A stretch of 64,000 bases of DNA from assembly GCF_030068545.1 (NCBI RefSeq), contig NZ_JASJOR010000005.1, forward strand, positions 62,001 to 126,000, written 5' to 3'. Positions 25,613 to 35,172 of the stretch are shown here, piece by piece (within the stretch, counting starts at the first letter, position 1; each line of letters begins with the position of its first letter). Under the pieces are notes generated by a model. It did no database searches. It had not been told where the DNA came from and saw nothing but the letters and a program-made list of their open reading frames with translations. The position numbers were made by a program, and so were the translations under genes. The stretch is from Xanthocytophaga flava. GTDB taxonomy: Bacteria; Bacteroidota; Bacteroidia; Cytophagales; 172606-1.

Positions 25613-27520
25613 TCAGTTCAGAACATCTGCCTCAATCACACTGGCATTGCCTTTCTGATGATATACTCGCTGAGTAGCTTTTATAAAATCTTCCTCATTG
25701 GCTTTATAGATATTTTCCACATATTTCTGAGGGTTCCGGTCAAATACAGGGAAACATGAACTCTGTACCTGAATCATAATACGATGTCCCTTTTTGAAAG
25801 TGTGCAATACATCCTGTAACCGGAAGTTTACTTCCGTAACCTGACCTGGAGTCAGAGGTTCTGGTTTAGAGAAGCTATTTCGGAAACGTGCCCGCATAAT
25901 TTCGCTGCGTACCATTTGCTGGTAGCTGGCAAGCATTACATTTTTGTTGGGCATGTACTTATGATTGGGTTCGTTGTCAGGATATACATCAACCAGCTTT
26001 ACAAAGAAGTCCGCATCTGAACCTGTAGTGCTAATCTTAAGCTTCGCCATAATTTCTCCTCCCAGTGTTATATCCTGATCCAGCACATCCGTCTGGAAGA
26101 CAAGCACATCTGGACGGGAAGCTGCAAAACGCTGATCTCCGGACATGTATTTGAATGGAGTAAACCCAAACATTTCAGCTTCTTCTTCACTGGATGGAAC
26201 AGGTTTCATTGGATCTGAGATATATTCTGAAAAAGATTGGCTTTCACCAGGCTCAGACGTAGCAAGTTTGCCATTGGCCTGGAAATAAAAGGTTGTTTTC
26301 TTTGCTGCAGGCGAAGGATATCTATCAAACTTCTTATATTCTTTAGTACCTGTGTCAAAAAGCCATGCTTCAGGCAAATCAACCTTTCCATCTTCTTTGT
26401 CTTTCAGAAAGTGGTGGAAGAACTTACCTTCGATTTCTCGTTGATAAAAGGTAGCCACGCTATCTCCAAAATAGATATCACCATGCAAGGTATGCCCAGT
26501 CTCACGTGACCAGCGACCATGCCCAAACGGTCCCATTGTAATCACGTTGAAGATTCCCGGATTGTTTTTCTCCAGTGTTTTATAGATTGTCAGAGGGCCA
26601 TACAGATCTTCTGCATCAAACCAGCCACCTACCGTTAATACGGCATGTTTTACGTTCTTGAGGTGAGGTACAATACTCCGTTTTTGCCAGAACTCATCGT
26701 AGTTGGGATGCTCTACTGTTTCCTGCCAGAAGAAGTTGTCTGCATAATATTTGTTTCCGTTTTTGAGTGGGCCTAGTTTCATATAGTAATCATATCCATC
26801 ACGGGCACCAATAGGCGCAATCATTTTATCCGCAAACCAGTCTTTAGAAGTAGGAGCAGGATGCTGAATGCCAAACAGCGGGTATGTCAGGAAGTATTCT
26901 TCTGTGAAGGCACCATTGTGATGAAAGTCATCAAAATAAAAGTCCGATACCGGAGCCTGAGGAGAGGAAGCCTTTAGAGCAGGGTGCTGAGACAAGGCAC
27001 CTGCGATGGTATAAAATCCCGGATAGGAAATCCCCCACTGACCTACACGACCATTGTTGTATTTGACATTTTTCAGTAGCCAGTCAATGGTGTCATAGGT
27101 ATCCGATGCTTCATCAATGGATTTATCCTTCTTAGGATCTTTCTTTTCATGATGAGGTGTCATATTGGTCCAGGTGCCTTCACTCATATAGCGTCCGCGT
27201 ACATCCTGATACACAACAATGTATTTCTCCCTCATCATGACATCAGACGGACTGATATGTCGCGAGTAGGCATTAGGGCCGTAAGGTGCTACTGAATAGC
27301 AGGTCCGCTGCATAATCATTGGATACTTGTTTTTATTAGATGCATCTTTGGGGACATATACAATGGTAAATAACTTGATACCATCCCGCATGGGTATCTG
27401 ATATTCATACTTCTGGTAATTGTTGCGAACAAAGGCAGTATCGGCAGTTTGCGCAAAAGTGTCTGTGAAAAACAGACCTAAAAAAACGAAAAAGAGAAAT
27501 GCATACAGCTTTTTCTTCAT
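25613..27520 (-). CDS. CocE/NonD family exported hydrolase (X-Pro dipeptidyl-peptidase-like)
   Basis: A 635-aa serine hydrolase with a Sec signal peptide (residues 1-23, ending TFAQ). The alpha/beta-hydrolase domain carries the nucleophile S165 in GQWGISYPGF. A C-terminal jelly-roll domain of the X-Pro dipeptidyl-peptidase S15/CocE type starts near residue 390 and includes QDITLGGEIMAKLKIST and the closing HRIMIQVQSS. Related enzymes hydrolyse alpha-amino acid esters, glutaryl amides or cocaine. The substrate is not predictable here, and the location is periplasmic or surface. I use ATG 27520; the longer reading begins at TTG 27529. Confidence 0.9.
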   Translation of the reverse strand: MKKKLYAFLFFVFLGLFFTDTFAQTADTAFVRNNYQKYEYQIPMRDGIKLFTIVYVPKDASNKNKYPMIMQRTCYSVAPYGPNAYSRHISPSDVMMREKYIVVYQDVRGRYMSEGTWTNMTPHHEKKDPKKDKSIDEASDTYDTIDWLLKNVKYNNGRVGQWGISYPGFYTIAGALSQHPALKASSPQAPVSDFYFDDFHHNGAFTEEYFLTYPLFGIQHPAPTSKDWFADKMIAPIGARDGYDYYMKLGPLKNGNKYYADNFFWQETVEHPNYDEFWQKRSIVPHLKNVKHAVLTVGGWFDAEDLYGPLTIYKTLEKNNPGIFNVITMGPFGHGRWSRETGHTLHGDIYFGDSVATFYQREIEGKFFHHFLKDKEDGKVDLPEAWLFDTGTKEYKKFDRYPSPAAKKTTFYFQANGKLATSEPGESQSFSEYISDPMKPVPSSEEEAEMFGFTPFKYMSGDQRFAASRPDVLVFQTDVLDQDITLGGEIMAKLKISTTGSDADFFVKLVDVYPDNEPNHKYMPNKNVMLASYQQMVRSEIMRARFRNSFSKPEPLTPGQVTEVNFRLQDVLHTFKKGHRIMIQVQSSCFPVFDRNPQKYVENIYKANEEDFIKATQRVYHQKGNASVIEADVLN

Positions 27521-27666
27521 GGATTGCAAGATTTAGTTTGTTTGAATGTTTTGAAACAGGTTATTGATTTTACTGTAAAGTGTAAAGAGGCTTTAAACGA
27601 TAAGCTGGATAGGGTAACTATCAGGAGAACAAAAATAGTATCTTTTTCCAACCAAAGACTTTTCAG

Positions 27667-27699
27667 TTGGATAAGATTTGGGAAAAGCATTTATATTTG
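27667..27699 (+). promoter_or_regulatory. Promoter (TTG / TATATTTG) for tpiA
   Basis: TTG at 27667-27669 and TATATTTG at 27692-27699 with a 22-bp spacer. It lies between the longest-ORF start (27678) and ATG 27741, which supports the latter as the real start. Confidence 0.55.
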
Positions 27700-27740
27700 T
27701 CCAACTTAATTTTATCGTTCACTCATTCAGAATTAAAAAT

Positions 27741-28502
27741 ATGCGACAAAAGATTGTAGCTGGAAACTGGAAAATGAATAAAACCCGTGATGAGGCGTTG
27801 GCTCTTACATCCGAAATAGTAAACATGGTTCGTGATGAAGTAAGAGGTGATGTACAGGTGGTAGTATGTGTACCATTTGTATACCTGACGTCTGTAGGGA
27901 AGCTTCTGGAAACTCAGTCTAATATCTCTTTAGGCGCTCAAAATTGTCATCAGAAAGCTTCTGGCGCATTTACAGGAGAAATTTCAGCTGCTATGTTGCA
28001 ATCTGTGGGTACACAATATGTTATTTTGGGACATAGCGAAAGAAGACAATATTTTGGAGAATCAAACGAATTACTTAAGGACAAAGTAAATATTGTCTTG
28101 GAAAACGGAATGAAGCCAATCTTCTGTTGTGGGGAAACGCTGGAGCAACGTGAGCAGGGAATTCATTTTGATTTAGTATGCAATCAATTAACAGAAAGTC
28201 TGTTCCATCTGACACCTGAGCAGTTTGCGAACGTAGTAATCGCCTATGAACCTATCTGGGCTATTGGAACAGGTAAGACTGCTACTTCTGACCAGGCTCA
28301 GGAAATGCATGCCAAACTACGTGCACATATTGCCTCAAAGTATGGTGCAGCTGTCGCAGATGCAACTTCTATACTGTATGGGGGCAGTGCCAATCCAGGT
28401 AATGCACGCGAATTATTCGGACAGTCTGATGTTGATGGTGGCCTTATTGGAGGTGCTTCCTTAAAATCACGTGATTTTCTCGATATTATCAAATCATTTT
28501 AG
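27741..28502 (+). CDS. tpiA: Triosephosphate isomerase
   Basis: A 253-aa glycolytic TIM barrel interconverting dihydroxyacetone phosphate and glyceraldehyde 3-phosphate. All catalytic residues are visible: K11 in AGNWKMN, H98 in ILGHSERR, E170 in AYEPIWAIGTG, and the phosphate loop YGGSANPGN. I chose ATG 27741 because the family begins with a short strand (RQKIVAGNWKMN) and a promoter lies at 27667-27699. The longer reading frame would add 21 unrelated residues. The gene is monocistronic and ends at a 15-bp terminator. Confidence 0.98.
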   Translation: MRQKIVAGNWKMNKTRDEALALTSEIVNMVRDEVRGDVQVVVCVPFVYLTSVGKLLETQSNISLGAQNCHQKASGAFTGEISAAMLQSVGTQYVILGHSERRQYFGESNELLKDKVNIVLENGMKPIFCCGETLEQREQGIHFDLVCNQLTESLFHLTPEQFANVVIAYEPIWAIGTGKTATSDQAQEMHAKLRAHIASKYGAAVADATSILYGGSANPGNARELFGQSDVDGGLIGGASLKSRDFLDIIKSF

Positions 28503-28521
28503 TTGATCTGGTATCAGAGAT

Positions 28522-28557
28522 AAAAAAGGTCCTCTTAGCAAAAAGAGGACCTTTTTT
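28522..28557. terminator. Strong terminator after tpiA
   Basis: A 15-bp stem aaaaaaggtcctctt / aagaggacctttttt (28522-28536, 28543-28557), bidirectional, between convergent genes. Confidence 0.9.
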
Positions 28558-28593
28558 ATAGGGTGACTAATCACCGGAAAAGCAGAAAGAAAG

Positions 28594-28842
28594 TTAATTA
28601 CTAGATACTTTCTCGCCTTTAGCATTTTTAATGTTAGATAAGGTAGTTTCTGTAAAGCTGGATAGTTTGCTCATTGCATCATCAAACTCGCTACCAAATT
28701 TATCGGAAAGATCTTTTGCAGAGTCTGCAATTTTCTTGCGGGTTTCTTTACCACTGGAAGGTGCCAGTAAAAGGCCAGCAACCACTCCTGCTGCTGCTCC
28801 GATCAGAAATCCCTGAAGCACTTTTTTTGTGTTATCTTTCAT
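28594..28842 (-). CDS. YtxH domain-containing small membrane protein
   Basis: An 82-aa protein with one N-terminal glycine/alanine-rich membrane segment (GFLIGAAAGVVAGLLLAPSSG, residues about 11-31), followed by a Lys-rich amphipathic helix (GKETRKKIADSAKDL). This is the YtxH pattern. YtxH proteins are associated with general stress in Firmicutes, but a molecular role is not established. A reverse-strand TATTTTTG at 28849-28856 lies only 7 bp before the ATG, which would give an almost leaderless mRNA if used. Nothing else clusters with it. Confidence 0.85.
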   Translation of the reverse strand: MKDNTKKVLQGFLIGAAAGVVAGLLLAPSSGKETRKKIADSAKDLSDKFGSEFDDAMSKLSSFTETTLSNIKNAKGEKVSSN

Positions 28843-29130
28843 AGCTTACAAAAATAGTTAGTTTAAAAATAGGTTAAAGTAACGAAAAAAATGAAAACCT
28901 GATACCCAATCAGGACCATTGACTAGCTTCTACGAATTTTGTTGGTAAAAGTATAAGATTTATAATAAAAAAATATTTTTTTGTCTAAAAATACATGTTT
29001 ATTGCTTTCTATCATTGTTTCTGCTAATCAGTGACTCTTTATGTAATTATACTGCATAACGGAAGGTGACAACAGAAGATTGCAGGCAGTGTAAAAAAAA
29101 TCTTTGTTCATACATTAACTATCCTATCCA

Positions 29131-30213
29131 TTGTTAACTCCGTCACAAATTACAGAGATTGCTGCACAGTTTCAGTTTGCTACAGATGGCATTTCCTTTC
29201 GTACTCTCCATTCCGGACATATTCATGATACTTACCTGCTTGAATGTGGTTCTTCGCAGTATGTATTACAACGCGTAAATCATCTGGTTTTTAAAAGTCC
29301 GGAAACGGTGATGGAAAATATCCGGAAGGCAACTGCTTTTCAGTTGGAGTATTTTCGTTCTCAGCGAATTAATGCAGTTATTCCTGAATTGGTTACGACT
29401 CGTTCCGGAAGTTCATTCTTAAAAGATGAAATGGGTAATTACTGGCGGGCTTTTACCTATATTCCGGACACTGTTTCTTTTGAAGAAGTACAAACACCTG
29501 AACAGGCCTATGAAGCAGCCCGTATGTTTGGTTTTTTTGTGCGGTCTTTACAAGACCTATCTGCAGAGGAACTACAGGAGACAATTCCTGCCTTTCATAA
29601 TGCTGTTTCACGTCGGAATGCCTTTTCACAGGCGATTTCAACAGGTTTGCCTGATAGAATTAAAGCAGCTGCTACAGAAATCACTTTCTTTGAGTCCAGA
29701 GGGCATATTGCTGATAAAATAGATTTACTATTACGTCAGAAAGAGGTTCCATTACGCATTGTTCACAATGATACCAAGATCAGTAATGTGCTTATGGGGG
29801 CATCAACCGGAAAGGGAGTATGTGCCATTGACCTGGATACAGTGATGCCAGGAACTCTGTTATATGACTTTGGGGATATGATGCGTACATTCTTAAGTCC
29901 TGCTGCCGAAGATGAAACAGATTTAGATAAAGTGCAGATTCGTATGGATGTCTTTGAATCTCTTGCCAAAGGATATTGGTCTGAGGTAGGAGAGTGGATA
30001 ACCAAAGCAGAGAGAGATAATCTGGTATTTGGAGGAATGCTTATGACCTATATTATGGGTATCCGTTTTCTAACAGACTTTCTACAGGGAGACGTATATT
30101 ATAAAATACATAGGCCTACACATAATCTGGATCGAAGTCGTACACAAATGCGCTTGTTGTCCTTAATGGAAACCCACAGAGAGGAAATGGAATCAATTAT
30201 TGCAGGGCTTTGA
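29131..30213 (+). CDS. Phosphotransferase enzyme family (APH/N-acetylhexosamine kinase-like)
   Basis: A 360-aa protein-kinase-like-fold small-molecule kinase. The N-lobe has the family segment SGHIHDTYLLE and YVLQRVNHLVFKSPETVMENI. The catalytic loop is IVHNDTKISNVL, followed by the metal-binding CAIDLDTV and DFGDMMRT. It resembles the APH-family proteins of Bacteroidota thought to phosphorylate sugars such as N-acetylhexosamines, not antibiotic-resistance enzymes. The start must be TTG 29131: an in-frame TAA lies five codons upstream, and the next ATG falls inside the conserved domain. It is not in an evident operon. Confidence 0.85.
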   Translation: MLTPSQITEIAAQFQFATDGISFRTLHSGHIHDTYLLECGSSQYVLQRVNHLVFKSPETVMENIRKATAFQLEYFRSQRINAVIPELVTTRSGSSFLKDEMGNYWRAFTYIPDTVSFEEVQTPEQAYEAARMFGFFVRSLQDLSAEELQETIPAFHNAVSRRNAFSQAISTGLPDRIKAAATEITFFESRGHIADKIDLLLRQKEVPLRIVHNDTKISNVLMGASTGKGVCAIDLDTVMPGTLLYDFGDMMRTFLSPAAEDETDLDKVQIRMDVFESLAKGYWSEVGEWITKAERDNLVFGGMLMTYIMGIRFLTDFLQGDVYYKIHRPTHNLDRSRTQMRLLSLMETHREEMESIIAGL

Positions 30214-30308
30214 CATGAGTGATCCCGAATTTTGGATATGAATAAAACTAAGCCTATATTTTTGAAATTGTGGGCTTGGGTTAATTTTTGAGAATCACTC
30301 TCCCTTTT

Positions 30309-30517
30309 CTCTTTCTTGTATCCAAGGTTGGTTTATAGTCCAAAACATATCTCTTCCTACCACCTGTTACTTTCTTTGCTTGCCCAAAGAAAGGGGCACC
30401 AAATGAGAATTTGGTGAGCCAGATTTGTGTGTTTGTAAAGAAAAGGTACTTTTTCCCGATCCTTCTGCCCGCAAGGCCAAAGGCCAACCTCGCGGAGAAA
30501 AGATTCCCAACGCACCT
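30309..30517 (+). repeat. Structured intergenic repeat, copy C (diverged)
   Basis: Roughly 85-90% identical by eye to the first 110 bp of copies A and B (shared ctttcttgtatccaa and cttgcccaaa blocks). The first hairpin is now ctttctttg / caaagaaag (30370-30378, 30385-30393), with base changes on both arms that keep pairing. A second hairpin caccaaat-GAGA-atttggtg lies at 30397-30416. The ccgcaaggcc...ggcc...cgcgg core and the terminal AACGCACC are retained. It lies between the phosphotransferase gene and the convergent OmpA gene. Confidence 0.75.
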
Positions 30518-30627
30518 ATACGGCCATTCCCTATTTAAGTCGTCTTTGCTTTCTTTATAACGTTTGTTATTACTTTCTCAGCAACATTCTTCTTCAAAAT
30601 TCGGGATGATTCATATTGCAGGACTTT

Positions 30628-30667
30628 AAAACAAAAGGTGCCGTTGTTAAACGGCACCTTTTGTTTT
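30628..30667. terminator. Strong terminator downstream of the OmpA-family operon
   Basis: A 17-bp perfect stem aaaacaaaaggtgccgt / acggcaccttttgtttt (30628-30644, 30651-30667) with a 6-nt loop, directly after the minus-strand stop. Confidence 0.9.
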
Positions 30668-30671
30668 ACTA

Positions 30672-32756
30672 TCAGAACTCTGTATTTGTTGTGTTTGTAG
30701 CTGGATTAGGTGTTGGTGATTTACCTTCACTTATAATCTTGAACTCCGTTCGTCGGTTAAATTCTCTTCCTTCTCTTTCATCGTCATTAGATGCCATAGG
30801 TTGGGTTTCTCCATACCCTTGTGCTACTAAACGGCTTGCATCCACACGACGGCTAATAAGATAATTTACTACAGCCACAGCTCTTCTGTGAGACAACTGC
30901 TGATTATAATCATTCGAGCCTACATTATCTGTGTGACCTGCAATCTCCACCCGATACGATGGATTTTCCTTCAATAACCGGGCAAGTTTGTTTAACTCTT
31001 TATAAGAATCTATTTTGAAAGATGTTTTGTTAAAGTCAAAATAGATATTGTGAAGAACGGTTACAAATCCCACTTTCAGCTTCTGTAGTTTTACATCGCG
31101 TCTGACTAGCTGTTCCATCTCTGACATGGCCGGAACCGTTACCTCGAGGTTTTCAAACATATATCCATTTTGTTCAACAGATACTATATAGTCCTGAGGA
31201 GAGCTGTTTTGGAATGTACACTGGTATATACCGTTTGCTACTTTTTTGATTCCGATAACTACACCATCATTTTTGCCTTTTACAATAATACTTCCTACAT
31301 CAAGTGATTTCTTGCCATCTGCCAGAACCCGGATCTGAAGTTTAACCACCTGCATCTCTTTGGCTTCAATAGGCACATCTTTTGAAATATCCTTAACAAC
31401 CTGATTCGTATCTTTCTTAATCGGTTTATTTTTCAGTTGTTCATACGTACGACGATCTTCAGGAAGGAGTACCTTATAAATATCTTTTTCTCCCATACCA
31501 TCATCTTTTACAGAGGCATAGTACCCGTATTTGCTGTCCCCGGATTTTACGAAATAGATGTCATTATCCGGCGTACTGATCGGATAACCTATGTTAACAG
31601 GTTCTTTCCATTTTTTTGAGGCACTATCAAATTCTGAAACAAACACATCGTATCCCCCCATTCCTTCATGGGCATTCGAACTGAAATACAATGTCTTACC
31701 GTCATAATCGATAAAAGGACCATCTTCATTATTAGGTGTATTAACTGGTGCTCCCATGTTTTCTGGTTTACCCCAGCGTCCTCTTTTATCTTTTTTACAC
31801 ATCCAGATGTCAATACCGCCTAATCCACCAGGTCTGTCACTTGTAAAGAACATGGTTAATCCGTCAGCAGAGATAGAGATAGAGTTTTCGTTGTATTTTG
31901 AGTTTACCTGCTGATCAATTGGGTGGGGGTCTGTCCATGTGCTATCTTCATTCATTTCAGATACATAGATATCACCACCATTCTCATCTTTGTATAGATA
32001 TAGGGTTTTACCATCAGGAGACAAACCTATACTGGCATCATGGTATTCGGTATTGATCGGAGATCCAATGTTTTTAGCAGGTTGCCATTTTCCATCTTTG
32101 AAATAGGAAATATAAATATCTTCATAAAACTGAAGGTCTGTATCCACGTTTCCAATACCTGTTGACCCATCCCGACGGGATGTAAATACCATCATCGTTT
32201 CATCTTTATTTACAGCAACGCCATATTCAGGATGGATAGAGTTTACCCCATCACCTGCGTTGGTACTTTGGTATGCATTAGGTTCTGCTGTAAACTTACG
32301 GGCATTTTCGCATTCTTTGACACGCTTTTCTGTTTTAGCCAGTGAGTTTTTCGCTTCTGTTGTCTTCAACCCTCCCGCTTTCAATTCAGTAGTATATTTC
32401 TGATAATAGTCGATCGCCTCATCAAATTTAAAACCCAGGTGATACGATTCTGCAATCAGGAAAAGTATGTCTTTACTTACTTTGGGGTCAAGTTCATACG
32501 CCTTCTGAAGATATTTACTGGCACGGCCCTTGTCAATTGTTTCCAGAATACATTTCCCTGCCATAAAGTTGGCGCGGACATTGTTTGGGTTTGCTTTTAA
32601 TGCTAGTTCATAGGTCTCCAATGCCAGCATCTTACCACCAATGTTGTAGGCCGCGTCACCTTCTGCTACCAGATCTGCATCGGCCGATTGAGCAATCAGG
32701 TGCCCACTTGCCAGAGACAATCCAATCCATAAAAGGTATGTATAAAACTTTTTCAT
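30672..32756 (-). CDS. OmpA-family protein with TPR and PD40 repeats (PorE-like), copy 1
   Basis: A 694-aa exported outer-membrane-associated protein. It has a signal peptide (1-22, ending LIAQ) and TPR-like helices at about 28-130. Beta-propeller PD40/WD40-like repeats lie at about 180-430, with repeated IGLSPDGKTLYLY and ISADGLTMFFTS units. A beta-sandwich precedes the C-terminal OmpA/MotB peptidoglycan-binding domain (about 565-680, IAGHTDNVGSNDYN and RRTEF). This order matches PorE of the type IX secretion system and many paralogs in Bacteroidota, so the precise role cannot be assigned. It lies 106 bp downstream of a paralog of the same architecture. Confidence 0.88.
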   Translation of the reverse strand: MKKFYTYLLWIGLSLASGHLIAQSADADLVAEGDAAYNIGGKMLALETYELALKANPNNVRANFMAGKCILETIDKGRASKYLQKAYELDPKVSKDILFLIAESYHLGFKFDEAIDYYQKYTTELKAGGLKTTEAKNSLAKTEKRVKECENARKFTAEPNAYQSTNAGDGVNSIHPEYGVAVNKDETMMVFTSRRDGSTGIGNVDTDLQFYEDIYISYFKDGKWQPAKNIGSPINTEYHDASIGLSPDGKTLYLYKDENGGDIYVSEMNEDSTWTDPHPIDQQVNSKYNENSISISADGLTMFFTSDRPGGLGGIDIWMCKKDKRGRWGKPENMGAPVNTPNNEDGPFIDYDGKTLYFSSNAHEGMGGYDVFVSEFDSASKKWKEPVNIGYPISTPDNDIYFVKSGDSKYGYYASVKDDGMGEKDIYKVLLPEDRRTYEQLKNKPIKKDTNQVVKDISKDVPIEAKEMQVVKLQIRVLADGKKSLDVGSIIVKGKNDGVVIGIKKVANGIYQCTFQNSSPQDYIVSVEQNGYMFENLEVTVPAMSEMEQLVRRDVKLQKLKVGFVTVLHNIYFDFNKTSFKIDSYKELNKLARLLKENPSYRVEIAGHTDNVGSNDYNQQLSHRRAVAVVNYLISRRVDASRLVAQGYGETQPMASNDDEREGREFNRRTEFKIISEGKSPTPNPATNTTNTEF

Positions 32757-32862
32757 AAACTTAACTTGGGTTTCATTTCCTAGCTGGGAGTCTTACTATG
32801 CAAATTCTATCAAGATGTATAGTGAATAAATCAGAATGATTATATATGAATTAATGTTACGT

Positions 32863-34857
32863 TTACTTGCCAATGATTTCAAATTCTGTTCTACGATTTA
32901 GCTGACGTCCTTCATCTGTGTCATTAGCAGCTATAGGACGTTCTTTTCCATATCCTGCTGAACGCATCCGCTCTGCTGGAATACCTTTGCTGATCAGATA
33001 ATCAACAACTGCCTTTGCACGCTTTCCAGAAAGTGTTTTATTGTAGTCTGCGCTACCTTTGTTGTCTGTATGTCCGGAGATTTCGATTTTCAGTTTAGGC
33101 ATCTCCTGCATAATTTCCAGGAGGTTTTCCAGTTCGGCAGTAGATTCTTTGCGTAGTGTTGCCTTGTCAAAATCAAAGAAGATGTTACGTAATACAATTT
33201 TAGACCCCACATTTATCTTCTTCAGCTCTACAATCAGGTCAAATTGCTGGAAACCTTTCGCCTCAGGAATGTCAAAGTTTTCAGAGTGAAACAGATATCC
33301 TTCTTTTTGAACAGAGAAGTTATAATTTTTTCCGGATGGCATAAATGTGCTGAATGCTCCTTCTGTATCTGTCTTATGTTCTTCCAGTTGTGTCGCTGTT
33401 AAATTATCTACTAAGACAACATCTGCTACTAAAGGTTCTTTGGTCTCTGCATCAATTACTTTTCCTTTCACAATAGTTGCATTGGAATTGATCTCAATAG
33501 GCTCCTGCATTTTCATCTCTACCGTTTTCACAGTAGGTGCAGCTGTTTTAACCTGTATGGTTTTGATCTGTGACGCAACCTCTACTGTTTTACGAGGAGG
33601 CATTGAGATGATATAGATATCTTTTTCTCCAACACCACCCTCTTTTGCAGAGGCATAGTATCCATGTTTATTATCTGCTGAGAGTACAAAGTAGATATCC
33701 TCATTGGCTGTGTTGATTGGATAGCCAAGGTTTTCAGGTGCTGTCCAGGTGCCATCTTCATTGTGCTCGCTTCTGTAAATATCGTAGCCTCCCATACCTG
33801 CCAATCCTCGTGAACTGAAATATAATGTAGTTCCATCTGCATGGATAAAGGGGGCATCTTCATCATAAGGTGTATTGATAGAAGGACCCAGGTTAACAGC
33901 TTCTCCCCATTTCCCCTCAGGTGTTTTGCGGCTCATATAAATATCAAGTCCACCTGATCCACCAGGACGATTACTGGAGAAATAAATAGTTTGACCATCC
34001 GATGTCATGGAAATAGATGTCTCATAGTATTTTGTATTGATATTATCTCCCAAACTCTGAGGTTTAGACCAAATATTATTAATAGCGTCAAAATCTGAAT
34101 AATACAGATCACCACCTTGTTTATCTTTGTAAATGAACAGTTGCTTACCATCTGACGATAAGGCTACACAGGCATCATGTTGATCGGTATTAATCTCTTT
34201 CAGGTTACGGGGTGTTGACCATTTTCCATTTGCTTTATAGGAAATATACATGTCCTCATAAAACTGGTTGTCTTCAGGAGATAATTCTTCACCTGTAGAT
34301 CCCTCTCTGCGTGACGTAAATACCAGGACTGTTTCGTCTGATGAGATTACAGGAGCAAAGTCAGCATATTTTGAGTTAATGACAGAACCAATATTGGTAA
34401 TGGTTGCTTTTGCCGGATCTTTCATATAACGAATACCGTTATTACACTCAAACATCTTTCTATTGATATAAGAAGCTACCGGGTCATCCTTGTCCATTGT
34501 ATTCAGAAATGCCTGGTATTGTTTGAGTGCTTCTGAAAACTGATGATTATATTGATATGCTTCACCCAGGAAAACCAGTAATTGCTTATGTATATCGGGT
34601 TTTACCTGCTGCGTTTTTTTCAGATAAGGCAAAGATTTTTCTTTGTAGGCTGTTTCCAGGTAACAAAGACCTGTGTTAAAGTTTGCCTTCGGATTTTCCG
34701 GATCAAGCTTTAAACCTGTCAGGTATAGTTCCAGTGCCTGACTATACATTTTCTCTTCGAAGTATCCCTCTGCCTCCTTAAAAAGTTTTTTTGCTGACTG
34801 GGCCTGTGCAGTCAGAGCTATGAGTAAAACCCAACAAAAAAATGCTATCTTTTTCAT
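32863..34857 (-). CDS. OmpA-family protein with TPR and PD40 repeats (PorE-like), copy 2
   Basis: A 664-aa paralog of the downstream gene: signal peptide (MKKIAFFCWVLLIALTAQAQ), TPR-like helices to about 120, and PD40 repeats (VALSSDGKQLFIY, SMTSDGQTIYFSSNRPGG). A carboxypeptidase-regulatory-like sandwich (IVKGKVIDAETKEPL) precedes the C-terminal OmpA domain (SGHTDNKGSADYN, RRTEF). It probably tethers a periplasmic or outer-membrane complex to peptidoglycan. The open frame extends 48 codons further up. I chose ATG 34857 because it begins the signal peptide and a TACATTTG element lies 56 bp upstream. Confidence 0.88.
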   Translation of the reverse strand: MKKIAFFCWVLLIALTAQAQSAKKLFKEAEGYFEEKMYSQALELYLTGLKLDPENPKANFNTGLCYLETAYKEKSLPYLKKTQQVKPDIHKQLLVFLGEAYQYNHQFSEALKQYQAFLNTMDKDDPVASYINRKMFECNNGIRYMKDPAKATITNIGSVINSKYADFAPVISSDETVLVFTSRREGSTGEELSPEDNQFYEDMYISYKANGKWSTPRNLKEINTDQHDACVALSSDGKQLFIYKDKQGGDLYYSDFDAINNIWSKPQSLGDNINTKYYETSISMTSDGQTIYFSSNRPGGSGGLDIYMSRKTPEGKWGEAVNLGPSINTPYDEDAPFIHADGTTLYFSSRGLAGMGGYDIYRSEHNEDGTWTAPENLGYPINTANEDIYFVLSADNKHGYYASAKEGGVGEKDIYIISMPPRKTVEVASQIKTIQVKTAAPTVKTVEMKMQEPIEINSNATIVKGKVIDAETKEPLVADVVLVDNLTATQLEEHKTDTEGAFSTFMPSGKNYNFSVQKEGYLFHSENFDIPEAKGFQQFDLIVELKKINVGSKIVLRNIFFDFDKATLRKESTAELENLLEIMQEMPKLKIEISGHTDNKGSADYNKTLSGKRAKAVVDYLISKGIPAERMRSAGYGKERPIAANDTDEGRQLNRRTEFEIIGK

Positions 34858-34912
34858 AAACAAACAGATGCTATATGTGATGGTTACCTGATGAAATACA
34901 TTCAGCACCAAA

Positions 34913-34920
34913 CAAATGTA
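34913..34920 (-). promoter_or_regulatory. TACATTTG -7 element upstream of the PorE-like pair
   Basis: The reverse strand reads TACATTTG, fitting TAnnTTTG, 56 bp upstream of ATG 34857. It supports this start over the longer frame. Confidence 0.4.
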
Positions 34921-35172
34921 TAGAATTACCAGACAAGAGCATTCTGTAATAAGTCTCCACTCAGAAGAGAGAATGTAAGTTTGCCGAAATAACTCACGCA
35001 AAAGGGAAGGGATTTTTCTAATTTTACAGAAAATTACCAGTTGAATGGTTTACTGGTGAAATAGACACATTTACATTCACAACTGGCGGTAAATAAAGGG
35101 TACAAGTAATCTCTTTGTAGTTTGTGAAAGCCGATACTGTGAATGTATACAAAACAGCAATCAGATTCAGAT

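Noticed and set aside
27678..27740. 21-codon N-terminal extension of tpiA
   Set aside because: It overlaps the predicted promoter and does not resemble the family. ATG 27741 gives the standard N-terminus.
29131..30213. Aminoglycoside-resistance phosphotransferase
   Set aside because: The APH fold is shared, but the N-lobe pattern matches chromosomal sugar-kinase-like proteins of Bacteroidota, and there is no mobile context.
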